A DNA stretch of 64,000 nt, taken from assembly GCF_026914265.1 (NCBI RefSeq), contig NC_069136.1, positions 26,982,701 to 27,046,700 on the forward strand, given 5' to 3'. The notes under the pieces are model-generated. The model worked only from the letters and a program-made list of their open reading frames with translations. It was not told the DNA's origin and did not search any database. A program made the translations under genes and the position numbers. This document shows, one piece after another, positions 13,227 through 23,901 of this stretch. The first letter of the stretch is position 1; every line of letters starts with the position of its first letter. Origin of the DNA: Mya arenaria (taxonomy: Eukaryota > Mollusca > Bivalvia > Myida > Myidae).

Positions 13227-15443
13227 GTTAATATAAGGAGAGCATGGATCAAAATCATTGTTATCAAAAGTTTGCTAAACGTACGTAGGATAATTATTTA
13301 TAAAGACTGGAGTAAAGTTCGAAATAGACATACATGTATATTGTATATAAACAGTGTTACTATAATTTTTGTCCCATTTTACATGCTTTACCCAGTACAT
13401 ATTTCTCGACTTTGGAAACTATCCTCAGTACATAATACGGCTATCCCCAGTACAGTGCTGTGAACATTTCTAAGGATCAATCATTAACAGTTTAAAGGTT
13501 ACATTGCCAGTTCTTACAATAAAAAAATAGTTGAGCTCATGCTTGAAAAATCCTTCGATTCAGATTTTTTATTTATTCGATATATTTCCTAAAAATAACA
13601 ATACTCGAAATTCTGTGAGTTTTGAGGTGATCATCTCAGGTTTGAGGTAACATTTTTCATGGTCTGCTGAATCGTAAGCATTATAAAGTACACCAAAGGC
13701 CAACTTTAGCATTCAACTCTTAGCTAAAACACTAGTTTCATTTGTGGATACGGTATCTAAGCGTTAACACATCTTACCTCTGGTAAAGAAAAACAACTGC
13801 ATATATTTGTCTGTTTACTTATCAGTTTTTGAGCTATATCCGGTGTCCGTTCCCCCACAGTGTTCAGGGGCTCCGCAAGAAACATAGCAATATTACTTTA
13901 TTTTTTCAACTGCATCGATTTATCACGCCAATTAAATAACCACAACGCAGAATACCAAGCAATCAATTGAAAAAAGTGTTGTTGTTTTTATTTCGTTGAA
14001 GTTATCCAACATATTTATTGGATGGTCAATATCGTTTCATTAGTGACTAATAACCATATTTTCTCGGTGCCCGAAAAGTTCGCGTGGGATAATAGTAAAG
14101 CGGAAAGATATGTTGCATATTTTACGCTTAAATTTAATGTTATGTACGACACATTGATAGCATTATTACCTTCCAAAATTGGCAAGGCTATTAAGTTGTC
14201 ATATTTCGATCAAGCGCAATTGAACGGAGATTTTAAAAAGAAATAGAATGTATAATGCTCCTCTGACGCAGCCGCATTGGTGAGGTGGGCTATGTGACGT
14301 TAAAAGGCGAATTATTTCAGAAATCTTAGAAAAAATCGTCGATTTAACGCTAATTCTGTTTAAATGGAGTATCAGCAGACTTCATGTGATTTTAAATCTT
14401 ACGTTTTAAGCCATTACTTACAATACCAGAGGGGAAAAGAGTCGCAGCTTATCAAAAATCGTATTAAGCCTTTTAAAAAAAAAATACTGCTTGGTTTGAG
14501 CGTTTTTCAAAAATGATTGGCGATGTAAGTAAGTGGAATAGAAAAAAGAGTTGGGAACACGACTTATTCCAAAGGTCTAACCAAAATAAAGGCAATACCA
14601 CGGCATACCTTTTTTTGGAAATAGTCGTGTCCTAGCTTGGTCGTATATCGCTAACCCGACTGACAACTTGAACCTTACTTTCAAGGGCAATGAATTTTAC
14701 CTGAAGTCATCGTCAATGGACGCTCGCGAGTTTGAGCGAGATGAGGTGGTCGAGGACTTGGACGACTTCCGCCTCCCGTTGTCGTGGTTACTACTAAACT
14801 TCCGGGATTTCGAATGCGGCCGTTTGGTACCGCTAGTTTTATGATGTTTGCCTCTACTTTGGCCTTCCGCATCCGATAAACTGTGGTTGCTATGTCTGTG
14901 AGCAAAAGTGTCCGGATGGGAATGTTGCATTGAAGAGAGATCATGGTTATATATCTCATCACTTTTACCATGAATACCATTGCCAACAGGGTGTATCATA
15001 CTGGCATCTGTGTGGAACATAGTACCGTCAGAAATATTTATATCACCAGAATGTTTACCGTTTTGTACCAGATTGTAATCCATGTCATATGAATTCTGTA
15101 CACCATGATGCGGATATCTGGCGTGAGAATGACGGATGTCGCTGAATTCTGAATCTTCATTTACATCATCCAATCGTTGTGACGGCAGTTTCTTGGACAC
15201 AATGTGAGCTGCATTGTCTTTGTATATTGCATTATACTCTCGGGCATGCAAGCCATTCCTTCCGGGTCGAACAACCTTGTCTGACGCTGACCTTCTTGTT
15301 TTATGTCTCACCTTGTCAGGGTCGTCGTCCGAGTGACCTTCAGGCAACGAAAACGTTCTCGCTCCTAGAATGTCACTTCTGTGCCAACGGGTAGATGGCT
15401 GCTCAGAGTTTGCGCGGTCTCTGAAGTTCGTCTTGCCAGACAT
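4106..15443 (-). CDS. Predicted type II membrane protein with Ser-rich stalk and Ig-like domain (3' end not found)
   Basis: Four exons fit together on the minus strand: 15443-14701, 10884-10739, 5681-5253 and 4450-4106. All introns start GT and end AG, and the phases (2, 1, 1, 1) agree at every junction. The 554 residues seen have no signal peptide. They run: a 266-residue hydrophilic N-terminal part; a hydrophobic span at about 267-289 preceded by KKR, which by the positive-inside rule puts the N-terminus in the cytoplasm; a Ser/Thr-rich stalk at 298-439 with a 19-20 residue poly-Ser run; and an Ig-like domain at 440-554. The fourth exon ends in a strong GTAAGC donor in phase 1, so at least one more exon is expected; read-through would instead stop at 4056. 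I do not recognise an orthologue. A surface adhesion or recognition receptor is an inference from architecture only. Confidence 0.75.
5253..5681 (-). CDS. Exon 3: Ser-rich stalk with microsatellite-encoded poly-Ser
   Basis: An ATTTCAG acceptor and a CCAG|GTGAGC donor frame 142 codons in phase 1/1. The exon opens GFDEAARKNNGT, which contains one N-glycosylation sequon (NGT). It then has Thr4, about 19-20 Ser, and repeats of SASESP/SASESS type, and ends with Pro/Thr/Ser-rich sequence. Such composition fits an O-glycosylated extracellular stalk. The poly-Ser is written by a (TCA)n tract, so its length is likely to vary between alleles. The plus-strand poly-Asp frame over the same DNA is a shadow. 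Confidence 0.75.
5539..5597. repeat. (GAT)n microsatellite inside coding exon
   Basis: About 19 uninterrupted gat triplets, flanked by imperfect gatgct/gataat repeats from about 5458. On the minus strand this reads as Ser codons in exon 3 of the Ig-domain gene. Confidence 0.95.
6144..6209. repeat. (TA)n microsatellite
   Basis: About 33 TA dinucleotides in intron 2 of the Ig-domain gene. The open frame over it is only Tyr-Ile repeats and is not a gene. Confidence 0.95.
6210..9100. other. Intron 2 interior, no gene seen
   Basis: AT-rich intron sequence of the Ig-domain gene. Scattered gtcgacttgcgagttat-like words occur near 7600, 7710 and, inverted, near 9545 (ctcgcaagtcgacat). They may be ends of a decayed inverted-repeat element of about 2 kb, but the interior shows no coding capacity. 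Nothing else could be supported. Confidence 0.4.
9105..9345 (-). pseudogene. Second LINE reverse-transcriptase relic (CR1/Jockey-like)
   Basis: On the minus strand the frame reads NYVGAVLMDISKTFDCLSHDL, matching the DLSKAFDCLPHDLL motif of CR1/Jockey-type LINE reverse transcriptases. After a frameshift another frame gives SYLTNRKQRVKLG..TREWDSI, the next conserved block. Upstream sequence includes the LVEDWEKAL-like block. At least one frameshift and severe truncation make it a fossil copy. It differs in sequence from the relic near 3 kb, so it represents a second LINE lineage. Confidence 0.75.
9685..9895. repeat. GTG/GTA-rich imperfect microsatellite
   Basis: Imperfect ggtggttgtggtgatg-type repeats. 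The Val-rich open frame across it is low complexity and is not supported as a gene. Confidence 0.85.
10739..10884 (-). CDS. Exon 2: transmembrane segment of the Ig-domain membrane protein
   Basis: A TTTCAG acceptor gives phase 2, completing the Arg codon opened by exon 1. Residues run RYIDKGQKSAPPPRCTKKR, then a 23-residue span made of Leu, Val, Ile, Gly, Met and Ala, then TQYTRNNG. The donor is GTGGGT in phase 1. Only one membrane span was found in the gene. Confidence 0.78.
11043..11375. mobile_element. TTAA-flanked MITE, family 1 (diverged copy)
   Basis: The right end reads ATCTCTGAGAGTGCAGCT followed by TTAA. The left end is a diverged TTAA..AGCTGC. Internal sequence gtcttggaatgagccaat is shared, inverted, with the better preserved copy at 30147-30499. 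TTAA targets point to piggyBac-like mobilisation. Its right-hand TTAA is the left-hand TTAA of the next element. Confidence 0.72.
11372..11883. mobile_element. TTAA-flanked MITE, family 2, with tRNA-like core
   Basis: TTAA lies at both ends (11372-11375, 11880-11883) and the imperfect inverted termini are AGGGGCTGTCTCACG and AGGTACTGTGTCACAG. A second copy in opposite orientation lies at 20172-20675 and a half copy ends at 53605. Inside, at about 11661-11735, is a tRNA-like segment with an A-box-like word (TAGCGCAGTGAGTA) and a perfect B-box word (GGTTCGAACC, 11715-11724). The acceptor stem does not pair well. Confidence 0.75.
11661..11735 (+). other. tRNA-like segment inside MITE
   Basis: It carries A- and B-box-like Pol III promoter words at tRNA-like spacing, and a four-pair T-arm-like stem (CGGG/CCCG). 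The acceptor arm and anticodon arm do not fold properly, so this is a tRNA-derived relic and not a working tRNA gene. Confidence 0.55.
11940..11998. repeat. Short inverted repeat (CTAGACTGGTAC arms)
   Basis: Two perfect 12-base arms, CTAGACTGGTAC and GTACCAGTCTAG, flank a 33-base pyrimidine-rich centre. The surrounding 11.88-12.13 kb is full of cgttataacga-like words in both orientations. It is probably a small foldback element. Confidence 0.6.
12205..13862. repeat. 1.66-kb imperfect long inverted repeat (foldback element)
   Basis: The left end reads GTGGGGGAAAGGAAACCGGA and continues tatagctcaaaaa. The right end, reverse-complemented, reads GTGGGGGAACGGACACCGGA and continues identically. 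Further inside, the block at about 12605-12682 (gtactgggga, ggactgaggatag) is mirrored at about 13413-13460, and caaatgttcagaaatg is mirrored near 13460-13480. The arms are therefore a few hundred bases long and clearly diverged. The centre holds a (TA)n tract. It lies in intron 1 of the Ig-domain gene. Confidence 0.65.
13133..13226. repeat. (TA)n microsatellite
   Basis: About 46 TA dinucleotides at the centre of the foldback element. Open frames on both strands here are Tyr-Ile repeats only. Confidence 0.95.
14022..14246 (+). pseudogene. Possible LINE endonuclease-region scrap
   Basis: A 74-residue frame contains PEKFAWDNSKAERYVAYF, which resembles the W(D/N)xxK..F motif after the endonuclease domain of some molluscan LINEs. 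It is isolated, lies inside an intron, and has no flanking coding frame. This is a weak call based on one motif. Confidence 0.25.
14701..15443 (-). CDS. Exon 1: cytoplasmic tail of the Ig-domain membrane protein
   Basis: This exon gives 247 codons from ATG at 15443 to a CAG|GTAAAA donor. The protein is low in hydrophobic residues and rich in His, Ser, Asp and Arg. Its last 50 residues are very basic and Ser-rich (SKSRKFSS, RRKSSKSS, SRSNSRAS), then acidic (DDDF). This looks like a disordered tail with many possible phosphorylation sites. Just upstream (15490-15570) is a GTTGTT-rich stretch that would lie in the 5' UTR or promoter. The first ATG of the frame is used because no hydrophobic leader exists upstream. 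Confidence 0.75.
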
Positions 15444-16769
15444 GTTTTAGATTTGCAATATTATCTGCTCCGTCTTACACACTCAATGTAGCACCTGCTA
15501 CGGCTGCTTCTACTGTTGCTGTTTTTGTTGTTGTCGATGATGCTGTTGTTGTTGTGGATGTGTTATACCAAATACAAAACCCATGATAATGTCAGTTGGG
15601 TCATTTTGCCCATTATTACACTCCTTGATAACATACTTCAAATCAATTAAAATTCGTCTTTATACTTCGATATCACGTATAAGTCCAAAACTGTATATTC
15701 ACGTTTGTAATCTTTGACTAAGCAAAGTAAGTTCTTTCGAGGCAAATTTTATCTTTCTGCAAATATAACTTATGGTAATTTCCTATAATATTCTATCTTC
15801 AATTGCAGCTAAGTTTCTTATTTAACTATTTAACGTGTACGTTTACCATGAGTTAACGCTCCACGCCAGTAAACAATACAATAAAACGTTGACACAGCCG
15901 TCTGCGGTATGTAAAAAACGTATCTATATTTTAACATATATATATAAGACTTTTATTCCTTAAATACATTGCATAATATTAAAGAAATCTCCATTAGAAC
16001 AAAAACGGCTTTCAACTCTCCACAATATTTCTGACACGTTAATGAATTATTTGTAATACGACATTGTCCATAATGATTATAAATGTATACCATCAATTTA
16101 TGCACGGTAACAAATGAAATCGCAATGAACTTATGTACGTTTTCACAAATGATTAATCGGTTAGTGAGAACAGACGTAATCTAGTTTGCTAGCTCTGTTG
16201 ATCAAGGATGAAATAATAAAAAAAGTGCTCACAAAAAGCGCGCCACGGCGTAAACGTCATTGTTCAACTTTTTTCTTTCTTTTTTCTTTTTCTTTTTATT
16301 TATATTAAGTCTCTCACATATCTAGAGTTCCTAAATGGGACAAAACACTATATTAGCTATTTGATTGAAAAGGCTGGTACATTTGCACCAGCCAGTGTCT
16401 GTTCTATGATAGTTTAAATGATGATACGAGATGAAATAATGAGGACTAAAATTGGACGTAAAATAAAGTCCTTTCCGTTTTAACAATACGTTCATAAAAT
16501 ACCAAGGTTAAGTACTTGGACAAAAGAGTTAGTGTAAACAATATGACAAAGATTGGACTGGCAGAAAGGAGGTAGGATGGGTTGAGGGGAAAAGGGGCTA
16601 TCTCTATCACCAATGCCTAAGTTATTTGACGACCATGACACCGCCGAAGCCAACAACCGGAAACTAAGTCGACTTTGACAATACCTGTGACCATACTAGT
16701 TTAATTTCTGATGCATATCATGTTTTGTCAAGAAACTTTAATAACATGTTTATGACAATAAACAATTAT

Positions 16770-16890
16770 GTCTGTATGTTTGTCTGTCTGTCCGTCCGTC
16801 CGTCCGCCCGCCCGCCCGCCCGCCCGTCCGTCCGTCTGCCCAATCGTCCGCCCGCCCGCCCGTCCGTCCGTCAGTCGGTATGTCTGCTGT

Positions 16891-16938
<48 letters not shown>

Positions 16939-16985
16939 ATGGATGGATGGATGGCTGGCTGGCTGGCTGGCGGTCGGTCGATCTG
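16770..16985. repeat. Tetranucleotide microsatellite mosaic (CCGT/CCCG then TGGC/TGGA)
   Basis: Runs of gtcc, gccc, ggct and ggat tetranucleotides. All the Pro/Arg- or Gly/Trp-rich open frames over this block come from the repeat and are not genes. Confidence 0.95.
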
Positions 16986-17438
16986 TGGGTCTGACTGTCC
17001 TATATACATTTTCTTTGAACAAAAGACGACCTAAAATTTCAACTCATTACAATTAATTGCCTAATTTATAGGTCACTTCAGAGTAGTACATGTAACGTTT
17101 GTGATAGGTGTATTTAAAAAGAAAGAAATGTTAACTCTGATCGACCATTTCGTAAGCAATTAAAAAAAAAATCAGTATGAAATAGAAGCAACATTAATAC
17201 TAATATATGTTAAGTTTGTCTATTTGAATGCGCTCCTTGCTTTAATGGTTATACACATCACAAGGCATTCATTTACAGGATACGCACATTATTGTTTTAA
17301 ACAATTTCAACAATTCATATCTGAGTGAACGATTAAAGGCCATCGTTATTTGATAATGTTATTGCAGTCTGAAAAGTGCAGACTGTTTTTTTTTAATTGA
17401 GATAAATGACTTCTGATTAGTGACTGTGTGAGCAGTAT

Positions 17439-17455
17439 TGTCCTTTCCGATAACT
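17439..17455 (+). repeat. Left terminal inverted repeat of ISL2EU-type transposon
   Basis: TGTCCTTTCCGATAACT, preceded by the target duplication AT. Confidence 0.9.
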
Positions 17456-17557
17456 CGATTATCTTTCCCTGAATACTCTTCAAGTGGGCATGCGCAAAAA
17501 GCGGAAATTTACTTCCGGGGACTACACAAACCAGGAAGTAAACAGCAACAAGTGAAA

Positions 17558-19574
17558 ATGGAAAGTAAAGATTCAAAACTAATAAAGAAAACGGGCAGGA
17601 AAACCCCTAAGTACTGTTGTATTTGTAAAGGAATTTACAGAGGAAAGGTTATTGATGGGAGAAAAGTGTCATTGCACCGTTTTCCTCAGAACAAACGTTT
17701 AAAACGTGTGTGGGTGCAGCGATGTAAAACGGTCATGAGATCGTTCCAGTGGAATGAACACAGACGATTGTGTAGTGAGCATTTTGTTGGCTTCAGAGGA
17801 CCTTCATTCCAGCATACACTTCCATCTATGTTTCCAACTGAGACTGGTGCTACCAAAACCTTCCAGCCAACGGTATTTTTTATTTCTTATATTAGTTTAA
17901 GTTCTTCCTTACATGCACCTCAAAATGAATTATGTTATATCAACGGTGCTTAAAAACAATGTCACAGCACTTATTTGTAAATTTTGTAATTTAAGAAATG
18001 ATTAAAGAATTGTTTTCAAATACAGCCTGGAAAAATGTGTACCATATAGCCTGGCAGATTTTGTACTAAAACATTTATCTTATACAGTTTCATTTGCAAT
18101 TTCAGCTCCTTGATGAAGACGTAGGTGATGATGATGATGGTGATACGGTCAATGACGATTTAGACCTAGAACTGTCAAATGATGATAGTATACAGCCACA
18201 ACTGTCATTTGTATCCCCTTCCGGGCATGCCATTGATACCTCTGTCCACCTGCATGATTACTGCATGGGACCAGTACTACAGCCACAGAATCAGTCCTTT
18301 AGGTATTGTTCAATATATATATATATTGCTTCTTGTGCTATGAAATCGATCTGATAAGTTAATTACTTCTGATCATTTTTCTTCATTCTTTAACAAAAAT
18401 AGGAAAATTTAAGTGTTTGTAAATGTTTAAGGCCAAAAAAACAAACATTTGGTTAGGGTTACCAGACTGTACATGTAAGATGTGGTAAATGGGTACATGA
18501 TCAATTTGTATATGTTTCAGATGTTGTGACACACAGACTGAGAACAACTGTGCAGTGATGGAAGTACAAACTGAAGAAAGTTTCCTGGGAAAAACAGCAG
18601 ACTTCAGTTCACAAACAGAACATTCTACTAGAGACTTTGGTGTACAATGTCAGCTACCTATGCTCACATATGATGACGTAAAATACAATGACGATTTGGT
18701 CAGTTTTTACACCGGAATCCCTAATCGAGTTGTGTTTGAAGCTTTGTTTGATGAAATCAAGGATGAAGCTGAAGTGCGGACATCAAGGCGGAAACTTAAC
18801 TATAAAGATTCAGATGGAGGACGGCCAAGAACTCTAAGTGTTCTGGATGAATTTTTCATGGTGCTGATGCGCCTACGTCTAGGTCTGTTATTTGAAGATC
18901 TAGGTACTAGGTTTTGCATATCCACTTCACAATGTAGTGACATTGTTGAAAGATGGATCAACTATTTACATGTACAATTATCCTTTCTTGTTCAATGGCC
19001 ATCTCGTGAGGTAGTGAAAAATAACATGCCTGAACAATTTAAAGAGAAATATTCTAACACTAGAATTATTATCGACTGCACTGAAATTTACAGTGAAACA
19101 TCCAGTTCTCTTTCTTTGAAAAGTTTAATGTACAGTGATTACAAGTCTCACATGACTCATAAGATTTTGGTGGGTATAAGCCCAAATGGTGTTGTAACTT
19201 TTGTTTCTGACTGTTGGGTGGGCTGTACCAGTGACAAGAAACTCACAGAAAAATGTGGACTCTTGGACTTGCTTGAAGAAGGAGACGCCATAATGGTTGA
19301 TAAGGGTTTCACTATTACAGACCTTACTACTCCAAGAGGCATTCATCTCATTATTCCACCATTTAAACAGAAAGGAAAACAATTCTCTAAACGTGAGGTT
19401 CTCCTTACAAAAGATATTGCAAGTTTACGAATACATGTTGAAAGGCAAATGGAGAGAATCAAGAACTTTCGAATATTGCATGGCAATATTCCTATAACAC
19501 AGTCAAGGAGAATTTCTAAAGTGTTCAAAATATGCACATATTTGACAAATCTATGGCCACCACTTGTTCAATAA
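17558..19574 (+). CDS. THAP-DDE transposase (Harbinger/ISL2EU type)
   Basis: Exons 17558-17872, 18106-18302 and 18521-19574 join in frame (phases 0 and 2, all GT-AG) to give 521 residues. The start is ATG 17558, just before a basic stretch. Residues 20-93 form a THAP zinc finger: C20-x2-C23, C72-x2-H75, the conserved RFP and W, and a TLPSMFP end motif. An acidic linker (GDDDDGD) follows. Residues about 205-515 match the DDE_Tnp_4 fold with the triad Asp356 (IIIDCTEI), Asp431 (IMVDKGF) and Glu478 (RIHVERQMERIK). The THAP domain should bind the transposon ends and the DDE core should cut and join DNA. A canonical AATAAA lies at 19895-19900. No stop or frameshift interrupts the gene. Confidence 0.9.
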
Positions 19575-19894
19575 TAACTCATGTGTCAATGAAAGCGTTT
19601 GTATATATCAAGCATTAGATTTAGGGATAAAAACTTGTATACTTCTAACTAGAACAATGAAATTACAATTTTGTTTTAAAATCATTTTTTCGAGCAAGTT
19701 ATATGATAACATATGAGATTACACATTTGATTCAGGTTTGACAAAAATGGATAAGGAAATATGCTCATGTGAATGGATTTCAAGATTTGATTTGAAACAT
19801 GTATGCATTAACTGATCAATTTATTGATATAATTTTTTGTTTGTGAAACATCTGCTTTGTATTTTGTGGTTTTATTATTTGTAACATTTCTAAG

Positions 19895-19900
19895 AATAAA
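19895..19900 (+). terminator. Poly(A) signal AATAAA for the transposase gene
   Basis: Canonical hexamer about 320 bases after the transposase stop codon. Confidence 0.55.
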
Positions 19901-20171
19901 AGTCAAAGATCACTTATTAAGTTTGGCTCTGAAATGAGTTTTTTTTTATTTGCCATGTGTAATTGATCTACCACGTACTTCAAATCATTAGTATTGAATT
20001 GCTTAAAGGATTTTTCAGTATGAACCATTTTCATATCAGTTTCATAATTGAACTAAGTGGAAATAAGAATAGGCAAGAGTGCCATAGATCAAACTGAAAT
20101 GCCCGACAAATGTTAACTTTAAGATACATTAGATTAAAAAAACTAGCCCCATGCTAAATATGTCCCAATGT

Positions 20172-20675
20172 TTAAAGGGACTGTACACCAGATTGGCACC
20201 AATAAAGTTTTTTTCTGTAACAAATCTCAGGACAAATTATTTAATAAAATGTTTTACTCTTCTGATATGATAATGGTAAAGAAATACCAAAATGTAAAAG
20301 AAAATTGAGCTATGGATTGAACTAGTGTCACCAAAATAGCTGTCCAGTGTTGTATCCACTTTGCTACGAAGGCTTATCCGAAACCATATGAATGCTTAAG
20401 CTAATATACCTTACTTGGTTATATCCCATGATATCATCAACTAGCAAATCACGCATAAGAATGAATTCTACTAGGTATACATACCCAGTAAAAAAAAATT
20501 AATGGAGAAATATGGAAAAAATAATGCGAAAATAAATTAATTGTATACTACGGTATGTGGTACTTCAGTTAGTTAGTTTCAATGCATTGTACACATTGAT
20601 ACCAAGTTTATGTCAGTTTTTGACAAGTTTCTTTTTTTTTTCGATATTTCATCACACGGTGTATAGCCCCTTTAA
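20172..20675. mobile_element. TTAA-flanked MITE, family 2, nested in the ISL2EU-type transposon
   Basis: TTAA stands at both ends, with termini AGGGACTGTACACCAGAT and, inverted, AGGGGCTATACACCGTGT. It is an inverted copy of 11372-11883 and contains the decayed complement of the tRNA-like core (about 20315-20385). It sits between the two transposon genes, so it inserted after the host transposon arrived or travelled with it. Confidence 0.82.
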
Positions 20676-21110
20676 GTTTTGCACCCTGCAAACATAAGAA
20701 AGTAACACTCATTTGTTGTTTTTAATTAGCAAGTCAGAAAAGGAGAACAACTCGACAGTCTTGAGTTATGGGCCGTGCAGTAGCTACATGCAAACCAATA
20801 TTCAATTGAACATCTTCAATTGTTTTAGAGTAAAACTCAGCTACTTCTTTAAACAATGGCAATATAAACGCTATCACTATCCTGCACACAAAATGCAATA
20901 ATAACACACTTGAAAGGTTAAACATATGTCCATTTATTAAGCTCAGAAATACATCCCTGAAAACTAGATAAATGGAAAGGAAAAGTAGAAAAGGTCAAAC
21001 ATAAAACAAGGAAATAATTAAAGTAGATTTACAGCATCGCATAATCACAATATGTTGACAAAAGTACACATACTTTCAAAATACTGCCCAAAATTTAGAT
21101 TTACAACTTT

Positions 21111-21116
21111 TTTATT
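21111..21116 (-). terminator. Poly(A) signal for the YqaJ-type gene
   Basis: TTTATT on the plus strand, AATAAA on the minus strand, 160 bases after the stop codon. Confidence 0.5.
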
Positions 21117-21275
21117 CATGGTTTCAAATTATAGTAACAATACAGTCATTTTGGAGTTTCATTTTGAATATAGTTATGAAAATAACTGAAAGCAAACAAG
21201 ATATTCACATAAATTGCCATTATTGATCATTCAAATGTACATGTATAAACAACACATAACTAGACGATGTACAAA

Positions 21276-23833
21276 TCAATTGAACAGACTCATTCCCCTT
21301 TTAACACGTTGTGCGTACAGTTCAGGAATGTATGATTCAAGGCAAAATCTGTCAAGTTGACACAACATTTTCAGCCAAAATGATTCACAAAATGCAATTC
21401 TCTGTATAGAAAGACCTACACATGTCCAAACTACAAAATCACACCATTTCCTCCCGGTGATTCCCATCTGCCCTTGGACCTGGTAGTAATATTTGTGTGT
21501 TTCCTTGAGTAACACCTTGCCATTCTCTAACTGACAAAAAAAATCATTGTCTTCACAGCATTCCTCAGGCGTTTGCATCCTCCATTTCTTAGAGGCAGGA
21601 CACTTAATCTCAACCAGACCAACACTTTCTGTACAATGTGAACAGAACACAAGCCCGTCTGGACTGGCACCAAGGTAGGGTCTGTCGGCACATACAACTA
21701 GACCACTGTCTTTAACTGCTAGTCCTTTGTGGTCAGTTTGCATTGCTTTCGCATACATTCTCTTTGCAGCCTTCTCATGTTTAATTCCATATTCTGTGTA
21801 CTTGCTTGTGAAATTGGAATACAACATCTGCCGCAGGAGTCCGTCAGGTTCAGTTGATTCTTTCCTACGACAGATGCTGCCAAAGTTTGAAGCTGTTAGG
21901 CGTTCTTTTCTGGCCTCTTGCCATTTCCCACTTTTTTGGCCCCTTGTTAAGATTTCAGTTAATTGAATTTCTTCAGCGCTTTGCTTCAAAGAGTCAAAAT
22001 GATCCAAAAACACTGTCTTACTAGAACTGTCCCTCAAGTTTACACTATCATGGTAGTTGAATGGCACAGAATGTAACACAGGGAGATCTGGTTCATTTTC
22101 AGTTGTTTCAATTTCAAAGTTTTTTAACCAGCCTACATTCAACTTCGAACCAACCAGTTTCTGCCTAAATCTGTCAATGTTAACAGTGCATCCATTGATA
22201 GAGTTCAGTTCATGGTTTTTGTTTACAGAAACTTTACGTACTGACACGTTGTACAGTTTCTTCTTTGAGAACATAAGATCTTCAGATTTCCTAGGCGACA
22301 GCTTACGTTTCCGTGGTGCAGACAGCATGCTGAAGTTGTTCCAGGCACAGGGTTTGGATGTTGGAGCAAGGGTTTTTTTACGCGTCAGGTCTTCAAGTCC
22401 ATACAGCAGGGCACCAATATGGTTGCAGCATTCACCTTCACTAGATGAAAATAAAAAAATTCATTTACATGTGTGCCTTTTTACTTGTTATACTTACATG
22501 TATATTCCAAAACATTAAAGTTTGAAAATGGAGGTGAATACACAGTATTTTACACTTAGTATTTCCTGGTAGGCCATGAACATACAAAACACAAACAGTG
22601 CCATAAGTAAACACCAACACGGTGAAGGGAGTTCATTGAATCAATACATAAGCTCGCCTGTTCTTTCATTCAGAAAAAAATAGCAAAACTCAGCTAACCA
22701 TGAAAGCCAAAATTATGACAGTTATAACATGTGCTTTTTTGTCTCTTGTAACAAGTGTACCAAGTTTGATAAGAAGATATGAAATAGTTTGAAGAATGCC
22801 CCAAGTTTAAGTATTTGATAATACTGACAAAATAGCCTAGCGTGTGTGGGTTTGACACCTTTCATCAATGCAGATCAGAGACTTTGATTTATCACAAATT
22901 AATTCAACTTACCCAGCTGGACAGTTGCAGAACGCGGAGTGTATGCAGCCAGTCACTTTCGACAGAAGGATCCAGGGTTGGTACTCTGGTGACTTTCTTT
23001 TGTCTGCAGTTGGAAATGATGGCAGCACGGAAGCTTGAACATAACAGTGGCTGCACTCTTCGCTTATGAGATGGACCTGAAGAATAAATTATAAATAATA
23101 TTTTAATTTAAATGACAATAAATAAACAACATACATCATAGAACATATGAAAATTGTACAAAATACATTATTTTTTTTAAAATTAAGATAAGTATATAGT
23201 CAGTGTGGTTCGACACATACATGTGCTTGCATCCACCACACCCCCCTTAATTGTGGCTAGCCCCGCCTACATAAAAATGTTGAGTACATTTTTCACACCA
23301 AATTATTTTTATGTCCAAGTCAAAATAGTCCCCTTGAGCTAATTATATAACTAGATGAAGTAAACATGGCAGAAAAAACAGCCTCAGACTTATTATAAAC
23401 TCACTATTTGACATACCTCAACTTTCTGTACATGTCCGTCCACATAATAAGTCCTCGCCTTCAATTGACGTTTCGAGTCTCTTTTCAGTACAATGTAGTT
23501 GTATATATCCTTTTCCTCTACAGCAGGAAACAGATCAATAGTGGACTTCCATGCCTTCAGTGTTGATGGCGGTGGAAGACCCTCGCCACATGGGAGGATA
23601 AAGCGTTCGGTTGCTCTTCTCTCTCTTTCTTCCCGATCTCTCTCCTCCAGCACGCGTTTGTCAGTTATAGAAAGTCTATATGCGCCTTTTATCCTCTCAA
23701 TCAATTCGCATTTAAGACCTGATACATTCAATTTCCGGTTCGCAAGGTATCTTTTCAAATCGACGACCTTAAATGGTGTCAACTCATTGTTATTCATACA
23801 CGCCCCAGTGATCTCATTGTCTACGTCGGCCAT
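21276..23833 (-). CDS. SAP-SWIM-YqaJ nuclease of the ISL2EU-type transposon
   Basis: Exons 23833-23417, 23076-22913 and 22440-21276 join in frame (phases 0 and 2, GT-AG) into 581 residues. Residues about 18-50 are a SAP DNA-binding motif (LTPFKVVDLKRYLANRKL). Cys189-x-Cys191 and Cys199-x-His201 form a SWIM zinc finger. Residues about 370-530 match the YqaJ/lambda-exonuclease PD-(D/E)xK family: GIKHE (Glu416), ASPDG (Asp455), VEIKCP (Glu471, Lys473) and YYYQVQGQM (Gln514-Gln518). All catalytic positions are present. In this family the protein is the second transposon gene, thought to process DNA ends, but its exact role is not settled. An AATAAA lies on the minus strand at 21116-21111. Confidence 0.88.
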
Positions 23834-23901
23834 CTTGCAAAATGTATTCCCCGGAAGTAGGAAATGGAGTAGCCTCCCTTAGAAATCAGGGGAAGTAACC
23901 A

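Noticed and set aside
16725-17034. Pro/Arg and Gly/Trp-rich frames
   Set aside because: Tetranucleotide repeat read in several frames.
17438-17557. Upstream extension of the transposase frame to 17438
   Set aside because: It would start inside the terminal inverted repeat; ATG 17558 lies just before the basic THAP leader.
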